Origin: Pseudomonadota bacterium
Lineage (GTDB): Bacteria > Pseudomonadota > Alphaproteobacteria > SMXQ01
Assembly: GCA_022566265.1 (NCBI GenBank)
Contig: JADFJG010000017.1
Coordinates: 1-41,433, forward strand
DNA: 41,433 nt
Reading direction: 5' to 3'
Position 1 is the first letter of the stretch; each line of letters begins with the position of its first letter. The notes beneath the pieces were generated by a model. That model had not been told where the DNA came from. It ran no database searches and saw only the letters and a program-made list of their open reading frames with translations. The position numbers and the translations under genes were made by a program. Shown here in pieces: positions 7,555-15,300 of the stretch.

Positions 7555-7681
7555 CTTCGCCTACCCTTCGGCAATGCCCCTAACGGTTGAGCCGTCCCGA
7601 CCACGGGCGGCCGTAATTGGCGGGCAACAAGGCTTTGACAGCGCTTTCGGCCTGGCCCCGGCGGCCCCCCGGCACCGTTAC

Positions 7682-8272
7682 CTACCGTTCGGCCGCCGGT
7701 GAATTCGCGTCCCTGGTGCGGCTGCGGGGCCGGCGGCGTTTGGGCCTGGCTTTCTTCTTGCGTTTTCCCGGCGCCCGGCGGACCTCGCCCCTGATCTTCA
7801 CTTCCTCGCGCAGCTCGCCGAAGCGAAGGACGATGCGGTCGGCAAGGATCGATTCCAGCACCCAACCCTCGATTTCCTGCCCCTCCTTGAGGCGGGTGAT
7901 CTCCCGCGCGCGAGACTCCTGGACCAGCGCCACCCGCTCCTTGGGCGAGATGATGACGCCGGCGAGCCTGACCTTGACCATTTGCTTCTTCTCGGGTTTT
8001 TCGGCGGGCGTGTCCGGCTCCAGCGGCGGGCGGCGGATCTTCGAGAACAGCGGACGCTCGAGGGTTTCGCTGAAGTCCTCGATCGGCGGCATCGAGAACG
8101 CCTGCGCGGCGGGAAGGGCGGGTATCTTCACCGGCTCGACGGCGGCGGTCTCGATCGTCATCCCGCCGGACCGATCGGCGTTCGCCTGGAAGTAGACGAA
8201 AATGGCGAGGAACAGGCACAGGAAGAACAGGAACAGGGGCGCGCGCTGCTTTTTCTTGGACCGGCGCATCAT
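7682..8272 (-). CDS. gspC: GspC-like inner-membrane protein of the type II secretion system
   Basis: A 196-residue protein with a basic cytoplasmic tip, one membrane segment (about 12-31), a flexible linker and a periplasmic domain of the GspC homology-region/PilP type. The domain reads LERPLFSKIRRPP, then LAGVIISPKERVALVQ, a GW-turn (EGWVLESI) and VLRF. GspC links the inner-membrane platform to the secretin. No PDZ domain follows; the C-terminus is a very basic Lys/Arg-rich tail, so the protein is shorter than GspC of enterobacteria. The start ATG overlaps the TGA of gspM, showing translational coupling. 'GspN' is an alternative name used for some such proteins; the symbol is a best match. 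Confidence 0.75.
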   Translation of the reverse strand: MMRRSKKKQRAPLFLFFLCLFLAIFVYFQANADRSGGMTIETAAVEPVKIPALPAAQAFSMPPIEDFSETLERPLFSKIRRPPLEPDTPAEKPEKKQMVKVRLAGVIISPKERVALVQESRAREITRLKEGQEIEGWVLESILADRIVLRFGELREEVKIRGEVRRAPGKRKKKARPKRRRPRSRTRDANSPAAER

Positions 8273-8844
8273 GAACCTTCCCGGCGGACGTAGCCCGAGA
8301 CATCGAAGCGGACGGTGAGCCGGCCGTCATCGGCGGACTTGTTCCTGCGCCTCCGCGCCCTTTTGCGGCGAACGTCGACGTTGTCGAGGAACAAAAAGGT
8401 GTTCTCCGATTCGAGCAGATAGAAGATCGCCTGCAGGCTCGCGATATCCGCCGATAGCTGCACCCGGATTTTGATGGCGCGGTGGTTGCCGTCGTCGCGC
8501 GGTGGCAATATCTGGCTGCTCTTGATCTGGCCGCCGCTGGTGGCGACAACGCCCTTGACCCGGTTCTGCAGTTTCGCCGCCGCCAGGGTGTCGGAAGCGC
8601 CCTCGAGGTATCCGCCAGTCGACGGTGCCAGGCGCTTGAGCGTCGCCAACTGCTTCTCCCGGGGCTCGCGCATCCTGGCGATGCGCGAGTAACGCTCGAT
8701 CAGGGCCTCGGATTGGACGATCGATTCGGCGCTCAAGCGGTACTTGGTCATCACCGGCTCGACGATAAGGCTCCAGGTGCCGCCGATGGCGGCCAGCAGG
8801 AGGACGACGGCCAAGGTACGGCCGAGGAAGGGAGATAGGGTCAC
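8269..8844 (-). CDS. gspM: Type II secretion system protein GspM (subtype b)
   Basis: A 191-residue bitopic inner-membrane protein of the assembly platform. It has one N-terminal membrane segment (about 6-26), a coiled-coil stretch (VMTKYRLSAESIVQSEALIE region) and a ferredoxin-like periplasmic domain ending in DVSGYVRR. The layout fits the GspMb/PilO-like family. I place the start at a GTG at 8844 because it overlaps the gspL stop as GTGA. A longer upstream frame would code for an Arg/Pro-rich antisense-looking stretch. The stop overlaps the next gene. GspM pairs with GspL and helps place the ATPase GspE. Confidence 0.88.
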   Translation of the reverse strand: MTLSPFLGRTLAVVLLLAAIGGTWSLIVEPVMTKYRLSAESIVQSEALIERYSRIARMREPREKQLATLKRLAPSTGGYLEGASDTLAAAKLQNRVKGVVATSGGQIKSSQILPPRDDGNHRAIKIRVQLSADIASLQAIFYLLESENTFLFLDNVDVRRKRARRRRNKSADDGRLTVRFDVSGYVRREGS

Positions 8845-10061
8845 TTCCGGCTTCCTCCGGTCTGGGTGGCGCCGGCCGGGGCCAGGTTCCCGGTGCCATT
8901 CCTGACGCCGGTGCCTCTCAGGGAGCCGTCCTTGGTTCCGCTCGATGAGCCGTCCTCGGCGCCGCCTTGGGCGAGGTCGGCGGCGACGTTGAACCTTTCG
9001 AGGCCCTCCCTGCGGTCCTGGGTCACCGGCGAGGTGAAACGCGCGTTCTCGAACATCGCCGATTTCTCGATCAGGCCGATCAGGTTGGCGGCGGCCTGGG
9101 AGAAACCTGAAATTCGTAATCCGCGGTCCTTGATCTTGAATTGCCTGAGCCACGTGCCGTCGGGCAAAATCCTGGTCAACTCATCGAGCACTTCCGTCGC
9201 CTTCACCGATTTTTGCTTGCGCGTTACCAGGAACTGGCTTTCCGCGACCAACCGGTCGATCTCCCGGCGAAGGTCCATGGCCGCGCCGGCCTCCGCCTTG
9301 GCCTTGGTCAGCGCCGCCGCGAAGGCTTGCATCTCGCGTTGTTGCGCCTCGAGCGGCAGGTAGACGGCGACGGTGAAAAGCGTGGCGGCAATCGCCGCCA
9401 GGATCAGCGACAGGCCGCCGACCCGCCGGGGGCCGTTAACGCCATCGTCCGCCGGTAAAAGGTTGAAGCCTTCGGGCGCGTCCTCGCCGCCTTGATTCTC
9501 GCCGCCGATATCGACGACATCGGGCACGATGCCGCATGCCCGGGCGCGCTCGCACCTCTCATCCATCACCCTGCGGGGTACCGTGAGGAGCTCGACCTCC
9601 ATGCGCCCGGTCTGGGAGTTGCGCTCGCGCACCCGAAAGTCGAAGTAGACCTCCCCGGCGCTGAACGGTGTATGGCGGTCCATCTCGAAGGTCAGCACCT
9701 GGCGCAAATTCTCTTCCGCCGCCAGGGGAAGGCTGAGGGTCTTGCGCAGCGCCCATCTCGCCGGCAGCCGGAGCACGACGTTAAGCTCGTGCAGCTGGGC
9801 TTTCCTGATCACCTCGGCGAAGGCCCTGGCCTGGGCCGGTTCGTTCAGCCCTTGCGGATCGACGCGGCCGAGCTCGCGCCAACTCCCGCCCGAACGCCGG
9901 CTGAGCACCATGTCGGGGCCGGAAAGGTCGAGCAAGGCGGCGCCCGCGCTTCCCTCCAAGGCACCGCGCAGACGCGCCGGGATGAGACCGGCAAGCTCCT
10001 TGAACCACCAGGCGAAGAAACCACCGATGATGGCGATCAGCCGTGCCGCCAGATCTGTCAT
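8841..10061 (-). CDS. gspL: Type II secretion system protein GspL (PilN-type)
   Basis: A 406-residue platform protein. The N-terminal actin-like cytoplasmic part (about 30-210) contains ALLDLSGPDMVLSRR and LRLPARWALRKTLSLPL. One membrane segment (LSLILAAIAATLFTVAVYLPL) follows, then a periplasmic PilN-like domain with VLDELTRILPDGTWLRQF, which is highly typical of PilN/GspL. The tail is Gly/Ser-rich and low complexity. GspL holds GspE to the membrane and binds GspM. The ATG at 10061 is preferred over upstream starts that lie in repeat DNA. It is the first gene of the gspL-M-C-D half. Its expected upstream neighbour gspK is absent. Confidence 0.9.
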   Translation of the reverse strand: MTDLAARLIAIIGGFFAWWFKELAGLIPARLRGALEGSAGAALLDLSGPDMVLSRRSGGSWRELGRVDPQGLNEPAQARAFAEVIRKAQLHELNVVLRLPARWALRKTLSLPLAAEENLRQVLTFEMDRHTPFSAGEVYFDFRVRERNSQTGRMEVELLTVPRRVMDERCERARACGIVPDVVDIGGENQGGEDAPEGFNLLPADDGVNGPRRVGGLSLILAAIAATLFTVAVYLPLEAQQREMQAFAAALTKAKAEAGAAMDLRREIDRLVAESQFLVTRKQKSVKATEVLDELTRILPDGTWLRQFKIKDRGLRISGFSQAAANLIGLIEKSAMFENARFTSPVTQDRREGLERFNVAADLAQGGAEDGSSSGTKDGSLRGTGVRNGTGNLAPAGATQTGGSRK

Positions 10062-10081
10062 TCGTTCACCATCGCAGTGCC

Positions 10082-10113
10082 GGTATCTGACTCCCCTGGT
10101 ATCTGACTCCCCT
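10082..10113. repeat. Perfect 16-bp tandem duplication upstream of gspL
   Basis: GGTATCTGACTCCCCT occurs twice head-to-tail (10082-10097 and 10098-10113), 20 bp upstream of the gspL start. The words resemble the CAGATACC/TCTGA vocabulary of the dispersed elements further left. It could affect the gspL leader, or may simply be a slippage duplication. Confidence 0.7.
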
Positions 10114-10478
10114 GGGGCCGAGTTTTCAAGCGATAACGGTACCTGGGCGCCACCGCCAACGACGATACATCGGCGCCGGCGACGACAAACCGGCACCGGT
10201 ACCAAAGTTCAGAAAACAGATTAACAAACCGCTAAAAGTGCTGGGCTGAGTTTAACAGCCGAATTCCGAAAACTCTAGCAACCACTTACAATAGCTCTGC
10301 TTTTGGCGGGCAGAGTGGGTGGCAAATTTCCGCACTCTGGCTCAACGCCCCGTCGGCTCACCGGCTGCGGTCACGGACGTCCTCGCCGACGCCCGATGGA
10401 CGCGGAAGTAAACAAACAGGGCCGGACCGGCATTTGCTGGCCTCTCCGGGGCCCACCTCATGCCCGGCGGCGTCAAGG
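10114..10478. other. Intergenic region between gspL and the inserted secreted-protein genes
   Basis: No gene is recognised on either strand up to 10872, apart from the palindromic element at 10479-10576. No remnant of gspK is seen here. The DNA from about 10600 to 10740 is clearly more AT-rich than the gsp genes and probably holds the promoter of the secreted-protein gene at 10873. Confidence 0.5.
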
Positions 10479-10576
10479 ATTTGAACCACGGAGATCACAG
10501 AGATCACGGAGCCAGTAAGATTTGTTCCAAGCTATATTTGCTTCTCTGCGGTCTCTGTGATTTCCGTGGTTCAAAT
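10479..10576. repeat. Intergenic palindromic element, CACAGAG type, copy 2
   Basis: The arms ATTTGAACCACGGAGATCAC... (10479-10502) and its mirror at 10553-10576 match at 23 of 24 positions, with a 50-nt loop. The outer flank GCCCGGCGGCG-CAAGGATTTGAACCAC is shared, in inverted orientation, with the right end of the copy at 19336-19449. The repeated unit is therefore longer than the hairpin and has defined ends, as a mobile element would. Confidence 0.8.
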
Positions 10577-10872
10577 TCCCTGCCAAGGGCGCGAGAGATG
10601 TTGGCGGAGCACAATCAATGCATATGGTTGAATTGGTTGGCTTAAATATATTAAAGACGCTTATGGCCGAGAAAATAAAATTTATTGACTTAACCGGCGA
10701 TTGTGCGTTGGCTCTCATGTACTTGCTAAAATTGCGAGAGGCGAACGAAAACAACAAAAAACATCGCCCGGACGTGCGGCCCGTTGTTGTCGAGCCTTGG
10801 GCGCGTTTCGGTTTCGGTACAGTCGCTCCAGACGAGACAGCATCCGGCCCGTGATCAACAGGGAGGAACAGG

Positions 10873-11794
10873 ATGCGTAAATTCACAAAATTGGCGGCCG
10901 TTGCGGCCGTGGTTGGACTAATGGCGCTGGCGTCCCCGGTGCTTGCGCAAACCACTGTCACGTCATTCGCACCGTCTACGAACACCACCTCGGGGGTGTG
11001 GTTCGAGAACGACGTTCGGACTGGGGGAACGGCGAGCATCGCCGATCTGACCGGCCTCGGCCGGGGACCTTGAGACCAACCAACCACTGGCGATCGGCGC
11101 CGCGAAGCTCACCACGGACTTCACCAACGCCGCGAAGGCGGAGGTCGGCGTGCTGAACGACTATGGCATGCCCGATAATATCTTCTCCACGCTGAGCATC
11201 ATGTACTCGTACCACAAGGCCACTAATGCCGACCAAAACGCGTCTGCCGCGCCGTCGCTCAAGCTCACATTTTTCAACGCGGTGTGTGACGACGCAGCGA
11301 GCGCGGGGGACTGCTTCGCCACGCTCGTATACGAGCCGACATGGAATGGGCCGACTTCCACATCAGCCTCCCCAGCCAGCACGAACCCTGCGACGGACGT
11401 ATGGACGGCGGTGACGATCGACCAGGACACCGGTCTCTTCTGGACGACTGGTGGCTTTGGCTTTGTGAATTCCGGTGGCGGCCCGCCGATCAAGACCTTG
11501 GCGGAGTGGCGCACAGCGCTCTCGTCCGATTTCGGCGATGCCGTTCTGTTTCGCGTCAGTGTCGGAGTCGGGAGCTTCAATCAGGGACAAATCGGTTATT
11601 TCGATGACGTCCAAATCGCCGGCACCAACGCCGATGCTAGCTATGATTTCGATCCGGCTCCTGTCTTTGAAACCCTGGGTGAATGTATCTCCACACTGAT
11701 CGCGGACAACTGTTCTAGTGAGTCGGGGAGGGCCCGAGCAACGTGCAACCACGCACAACAGATGACTTGCTTCGACCTCTTCGACATTCCGTAA
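10873..11794 (+). pseudogene. Secreted protein gene interrupted by a +1 frameshift
   Basis: A secreted protein of about 306 residues if the frame is restored; family not recognised. The first frame gives a signal peptide (MRKFTKLAAVAAVVGLMALA, cleavage after VLA) and runs into a stop at 11071-11073. From about 11060 the second frame continues smoothly as GDLETNQPLAIGAAKLTTDF and on to a Cys-containing C-terminus (ECISTLIADNC ... CNHAQQMTCFDLFDIP) at 11794. Dropping one G from the GGGG at 11063-11066 joins them. The body has a VLFRVSVGVGSF / IGYFDDVQIAGT part like a beta-sandwich. The start has GGGAGGAA upstream. Its N-terminus and leader closely match those of the next gene. Either a true mutation or a homopolymer sequencing error is possible. 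It is a likely T2SS cargo by position. Confidence 0.75.
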
Positions 11795-11808
11795 ATTTGC
11801 GGAACTAA

Positions 11809-11851
11809 GGGGACACCATACTCATTTTTCCCGAATTAAGTATGGTGTCCC
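11809..11851. repeat. GGGACACCATACT inverted repeat between the two secreted-protein genes
   Basis: Perfect 13-bp arms GGGACACCATACT (11810-11822) and AGTATGGTGTCCC (11839-11851) surround a 16-nt loop containing TTTTT. From general knowledge, similar GGGACACCATACTTAATT hairpins occur beside REP-associated (Y1) transposases, so this may be a stranded REP-like unit. No transposase is present. It may also stop transcription of the preceding gene. Confidence 0.65.
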
Positions 11852-11900
11852 AGGATTACTGACAACTCGCACAACACGTAATTAACAGGGAGGGCGTAAG

Positions 11901-13112
11901 ATGCGTAAATTTACAATTTTATCGGCACTCGTGGCGCTTACGGGCGTCGCGGCCTTAGGTATCCAAACAGCTAGTGCGGCTGTATGTGTTAATGATGCTA
12001 CCGCAGATACGTGCTCTGTCCCGGGGGATCATGCAACGATACAGGCAGCCGTTACTGCTGCCGGACCGGACGATACAATCGTGGTGGCGTCGGGAACTTA
12101 CGTAGAAGGCGTAACGGTGCCTGCTGGGAAAGACGGACTGAAAATTCAGGGCGCAAATGCAGCAATCCCTGCGGGACGCGTACCGGGCATAAGAGGCGCT
12201 GAATCAATTGTCGATGGGGGCTTTTTGCTTCAATCAGATGCGGTCGAAATCGATGGCTTTACGATCGAGAATGGCGCAACGCTTTTTGGCGGCGGCAGTA
12301 TCGGCGGCGTCCTCATCGCTAGCGACAACGATGTTGTTAAGAACAACATTTTCGACGGCGACGGAACAGGATGTTCCTACCCGGCTGTGCACCATAGTTC
12401 AGGAAATGGATTGCAGGTCCAGAACAACGAAATATTTGATTGGTGCCAAGGGGTATTTCTCAATCCTTCCAGCGGACATATTATTGAGGACAATAATTTT
12501 CACGACAATGCCGTTGGAATTGGTTCTGATGGCCAAAGCTCTTTGACGGTCCAATTCAACGAATTTTCAAGCAGCGCTTTTGATGAAGGGATCGGCATGG
12601 GCACTGCCGGCACAGGTATTGTCATAAACAATAACAATTTCCGTTTCAACGATGCCATCAATCACTATGGCGGTAACCCAGTTGATGGTTCCAATAATTA
12701 TTGGGATTGCGAAGAAGGCCCTGGACAAGTAGCTGGAGTATGCACAGCAATTGGGGGATCCAGCCCAGGACAGGTCAGTTTTTCACCCTGGTTATGTACC
12801 GCTTATCCTAATCCGGACGGGGTGACGAATGACGTGCTTGGTGCGCTTTGTCCGCCGCCACCACCCGTTTGTGAGCCAATTATTGAATCCATAAGCCTTG
12901 GCAATCCCGGTCTGCAAGCCATCGATCAGGCTTGCTGTGCCGTCCAAGGCGCCGCTCTAATTTATGACGACCCGGAAAGTGATGTCGACACTCACGGAGA
13001 TTATGTAAGTTGTGTCGTCCACCAATCAAAGCTGAGTGGATTTCGTGGTAACTCCGATCCACGAGGCGGCACTATCGCCAAGGCCGCCGCGCAAAGCAGT
13101 GTGAACAAATAA
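11901..13112 (+). CDS. Secreted right-handed beta-helix protein (pectin-lyase-like fold)
   Basis: A 403-residue exported protein. It has a signal peptide to about residue 26 (TASA). The ATIQAAVTAAGPDDTIVVASGTYVEGV start is typical of parallel beta-helix proteins. Repeating N-rich coils follow (DNDVVKNNIFDG, LQVQNNEIFDW, HIIEDNNFHDN, IVINNNNFRFN), ending at an SNNYWDC/GPG cap with FSPWLC. The C-terminal 75 residues form a separate Cys-containing part (CEPIIESI ... HGDYVSCVVHQ ... AAAQSSVNK). It could be a polysaccharide-active enzyme or adhesin; catalytic residues cannot be named. AGGGAGGG lies 10 bases before the ATG. The base composition is more AT-rich than the gsp genes around it, suggesting acquisition. 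A strong terminator follows. Confidence 0.88.
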   Translation: MRKFTILSALVALTGVAALGIQTASAAVCVNDATADTCSVPGDHATIQAAVTAAGPDDTIVVASGTYVEGVTVPAGKDGLKIQGANAAIPAGRVPGIRGAESIVDGGFLLQSDAVEIDGFTIENGATLFGGGSIGGVLIASDNDVVKNNIFDGDGTGCSYPAVHHSSGNGLQVQNNEIFDWCQGVFLNPSSGHIIEDNNFHDNAVGIGSDGQSSLTVQFNEFSSSAFDEGIGMGTAGTGIVINNNNFRFNDAINHYGGNPVDGSNNYWDCEEGPGQVAGVCTAIGGSSPGQVSFSPWLCTAYPNPDGVTNDVLGALCPPPPPVCEPIIESISLGNPGLQAIDQACCAVQGAALIYDDPESDVDTHGDYVSCVVHQSKLSGFRGNSDPRGGTIAKAAAQSSVNK

Positions 13113-13135
13113 AAACAGCAGCAGCTGTTAGCTTG

Positions 13136-13165
13136 GAAAGGGCCTCTTCTGAGGCCCTTTCTTTT
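13136..13165 (+). terminator. Rho-independent terminator after the beta-helix gene
   Basis: An 11-bp stem (GAAAGGGCCTC, 13136-13146, with GAGGCCCTTTC, 13151-13161) with a TTCT loop is followed by TTTT. It separates this gene from the convergent gspJ. Confidence 0.9.
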
Positions 13166-13186
13166 CTGCGGTCGCCGCCGTCCCCG

Positions 13187-13912
13187 TCACCGGCCGCGCC
13201 GGCGCCGCCGGGACGAGGCGGGGGCGGTGGTGGCGGAAATGCGTGGCGCGACCACCAGATCGGGCCAGGCCCCCTCGTCGCCGTCGGCGAAGGTGACGCT
13301 TAGGCGGACGAGATCGGGCAGGAATTTCTGGTCTTGCCACTCGTCCCGCCATGCCGGCGTCTCATCTTTATCGGTGATGCCGAAATAGGAAAACTCGGCC
13401 TTCGAGATCCCGTCCAGCAGGACTTTTTCCTTCTCCTCGTCACCGGCGGCCAGGCTCCGCCGAAGCGAGGCTTCGCCCAGGCGAGCCGGAGGCGGCGGGG
13501 CGTCCTCGTCGCCCGACCGGTAGAGTTGGCGGCGGAACACCAAGCGCTTGTCATCCACCCCGTCCTCGACCGCGAGGGTGATGGTGTAGAAACCGCCGAC
13601 GCCGAAATGGGCCGGCATCAGGGCGGTGAAGGCGACCGCTTCCGTGCCGCCGGTGAAGGCGATGTTGCGCTTGGCGTCGTCTTTACTCGTGTTGACTAAC
13701 GGATAGGCGCCGGTTAGCGCCCGGCGGATGAAGCCCTGGACGGCCTCGAGGCGGGCGCGATCGGCCGAGCGCACATCGCTTGCCTCCCAGGCCCGGGTGC
13801 CGAGCCTGATGCCGCCGAACAGCATCGCCATGAGCAAGCCGAGCAGCGTCATGGCGACGAGGATCTCGAGCAGCGTGAAGCCGCGCTGGTGCCTGTTCGT
13901 CGCCTTCTTCAT
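13187..13912 (-). CDS. gspJ: Type II secretion minor pseudopilin GspJ
   Basis: A 241-residue pseudopilin with prepilin leader MKKATNRHQRG and processed helix FTLLEILVAMTLLGLLMAMLF (Gly -1, Phe +1, Glu +5). The globular part includes the GTRAWEASD and QGFIRRAL segments and LVRLSVTFADG near the end, typical of GspJ/XcpW. With GspI and GspK it normally forms the tip of the pseudopilus; GspK is missing here. The start overlaps the gspI stop (ATGA). The C-terminus is an unusual Arg-rich tail (SSRRRRRGR). It is the last gene of the gspE-J operon, with the gene that should follow (gspK) replaced by the inserted segment. Confidence 0.92.
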   Translation of the reverse strand: MKKATNRHQRGFTLLEILVAMTLLGLLMAMLFGGIRLGTRAWEASDVRSADRARLEAVQGFIRRALTGAYPLVNTSKDDAKRNIAFTGGTEAVAFTALMPAHFGVGGFYTITLAVEDGVDDKRLVFRRQLYRSGDEDAPPPPARLGEASLRRSLAAGDEEKEKVLLDGISKAEFSYFGITDKDETPAWRDEWQDQKFLPDLVRLSVTFADGDEGAWPDLVVAPRISATTAPASSRRRRRGR

Positions 13913-14409
13913 GGCGCCGTCCTCGCTCCTGGCCCGGCCCCGGAGCCAACAGACGCGCCGGACTTGAGGCGCAGCGTCGTCAACGAGACCGACCGCTCCC
14001 GACTTCCTTGGCCCCAGGACACGGTGACGATGACCTCATAGGCCTCGATCGGCGGTGGCACGCCTTCGGCCTCGGCCCCGTCCAGCCGGTAGGGACGGAC
14101 GGCGACCCGCCAGGCGTAGCCGTCCTCATACTCGCCCGTGCTCTCGCCCTCCTCCAGCTCTTGCTCGATGCCGATGGTGGCGAGCCTCGATTCGGCGAGC
14201 AGGGTGGCGCGGGTGAATTCCTCGGCCGAGCGCGAGGCGCGCATGCCGGTCGAGAAGATCTCGAACAGGACGCCAAGGGAGATGGCGAGCACGGTGAACG
14301 CCACCAGGACCTCGAGCAAGGTGAAGCCGCCGCTTTGCCGGCGGGCGCCTCGCCGCCCGGGACTACTCGTGGATGGAGGTTTGACCGGTAAGCCAGTCCA
14401 CCAGGACAC
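13909..14409 (-). CDS. gspI: Type II secretion minor pseudopilin GspI (start uncertain)
   Basis: A pseudopilin with the processing site SGG|FTLLEVLVAFTVLAISLGVLFEI (split here by the bar) and a short globular part with LAESRLATIG and YAWRVAVRPY, typical of GspI. The start is a problem. Between the processing site and a GTG at 14409 there is no ATG, GTG or TTG in this frame, so the leader would be about 28 residues and overlap the end of gspH by 47 bp. A short leader would need a non-standard start or a small sequence error near 14340-14365. The C-terminus overlaps gspJ by ATGA. GspI is the core of the tip complex. Confidence 0.85.
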   Translation of the reverse strand: MSWWTGLPVKPPSTSSPGRRGARRQSGGFTLLEVLVAFTVLAISLGVLFEIFSTGMRASRSAEEFTRATLLAESRLATIGIEQELEEGESTGEYEDGYAWRVAVRPYRLDGAEAEGVPPPIEAYEVIVTVSWGQGSRERSVSLTTLRLKSGASVGSGAGPGARTAP

Positions 14410-14809
14410 GGTATCGGCGCTCCCCGTCGATGAAGGTGATGCCGCCGCCGGTCGAGCCGCCGTCGGGGAAGAACCGGATGGTGCCGCTGGTCGCATCGAT
14501 CAACTCCGATTGGGCGGTGAACAGGCGAATCTCGCCCTCGCCGGGCAGCTTGCCGCTGGTGTCGCCGCCGACGATGGCATAACGCCGGCTTTCGACGTCG
14601 ATGACGAGCGCGACTTCCTCGTTCAGCGCGATCGCCCGGCTTCTGGCATGACGCAGGCTGCCGGCAAGGGTCCGCGCCGCGGCCTTGAGCGAGACACCCG
14701 TAACCCCGGTCGAGAAGGTCGGCGAGATCAGCACCAGCATCAGGGCCAGGACCGCCATCACCACCATAACCTCGATCAGGGTGAAGCCGCGCGCGCCCAT
14801 GACCCTCAC
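14363..14809 (-). CDS. gspH: Type II secretion minor pseudopilin GspH
   Basis: A 148-residue pseudopilin with leader MRVMGARG and helix FTLIEVMVVMAVLALMLVL. RSRAIALNEEVALVIDVESRRY is the GspH/FimT-type beta domain segment, and IRFFPDGGSTGGGITF is the hallmark of GspH. Its ATG overlaps the gspG stop (ATGA). GspH connects the pseudopilus tip to the GspG shaft. Confidence 0.93.
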   Translation of the reverse strand: MRVMGARGFTLIEVMVVMAVLALMLVLISPTFSTGVTGVSLKAAARTLAGSLRHARSRAIALNEEVALVIDVESRRYAIVGGDTSGKLPGEGEIRLFTAQSELIDATSGTIRFFPDGGSTGGGITFIDGERRYRVLVDWLTGQTSIHE

Positions 14810-15243
14810 CAGCTGGTGAGGTCTCTGCTCTCGCCCTCGCCGCCCTCGGCGTTATCGGCGCCGAGCGAGTAGATGTCGTACTCCGCGTGCTCGCCGGGGA
14901 AACGGTACTTGTATTCGTTACCCCAGGGATCGACCAGCCTGTCGCGTCTCTTGACATAGGGCCCGTTCCATTTGGCGGCGCCGGCCGGGCGTTCGAGCAG
15001 GGCGTCGAGACCTTCGTCCTGGGCGGGATAACTCCCGGTATCGAGGCGGTAGAGATCGAGCACGGTGGAGAGGTTCTGGACCTGGATGGCGGCGGCGTCG
15101 GTCCTGGCGCCGCCGAGACGTTTCATCACCTGGGGCACGGCGAAGGCGGCGATCAAGCCGAGGATCACCAGCACCACCAGCAGCTCGATCATGGTGAAGC
15201 CGGCGGCACCGGGGAAGATCTTAGCGCGCAGGCAACGGATCAT
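14806..15243 (-). CDS. gspG: Type II secretion major pseudopilin GspG
   Basis: A 145-residue major pseudopilin. The 14-residue leader ends in G, followed by FTMIELLVVLVILGLIAAFAVP. The C-terminal part contains LDLYRLDTGSYPAQDEGLDAL, WNGPYVK, DPWGNEYKYRFPGEH and YDIYSLGAD, all diagnostic of GspG, including the calcium-loop region. I chose the ATG at 15243; a TTG at 15273 is an alternative in the same frame. AAGGAGAGAGG lies upstream. It is processed by GspO and forms the pseudopilus shaft pushed by GspE/GspF action. Confidence 0.95.
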   Translation of the reverse strand: MIRCLRAKIFPGAAGFTMIELLVVLVILGLIAAFAVPQVMKRLGGARTDAAAIQVQNLSTVLDLYRLDTGSYPAQDEGLDALLERPAGAAKWNGPYVKRRDRLVDPWGNEYKYRFPGEHAEYDIYSLGADNAEGGEGESRDLTSW

Positions 15244-15300
15244 GGCGTCGTTCCGTCCTCTCTCCTTGACCAAAGCCGTTCAATACCTAAAGCTCGGAAG

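Noticed and set aside
10618-10854. AT-rich plus-strand frame before the secreted-protein gene
   Set aside because: It has no ribosome binding site and no recognisable sequence, and it more likely lies in the promoter region.
10473-11087. Minus-strand reading frame of about 200 codons in the gspL-gspJ gap, as possible gspK
   Set aside because: It has no prepilin leader or GspK motifs, crosses the palindromic element, and is antisense to the clear signal peptide of the gene at 10873.
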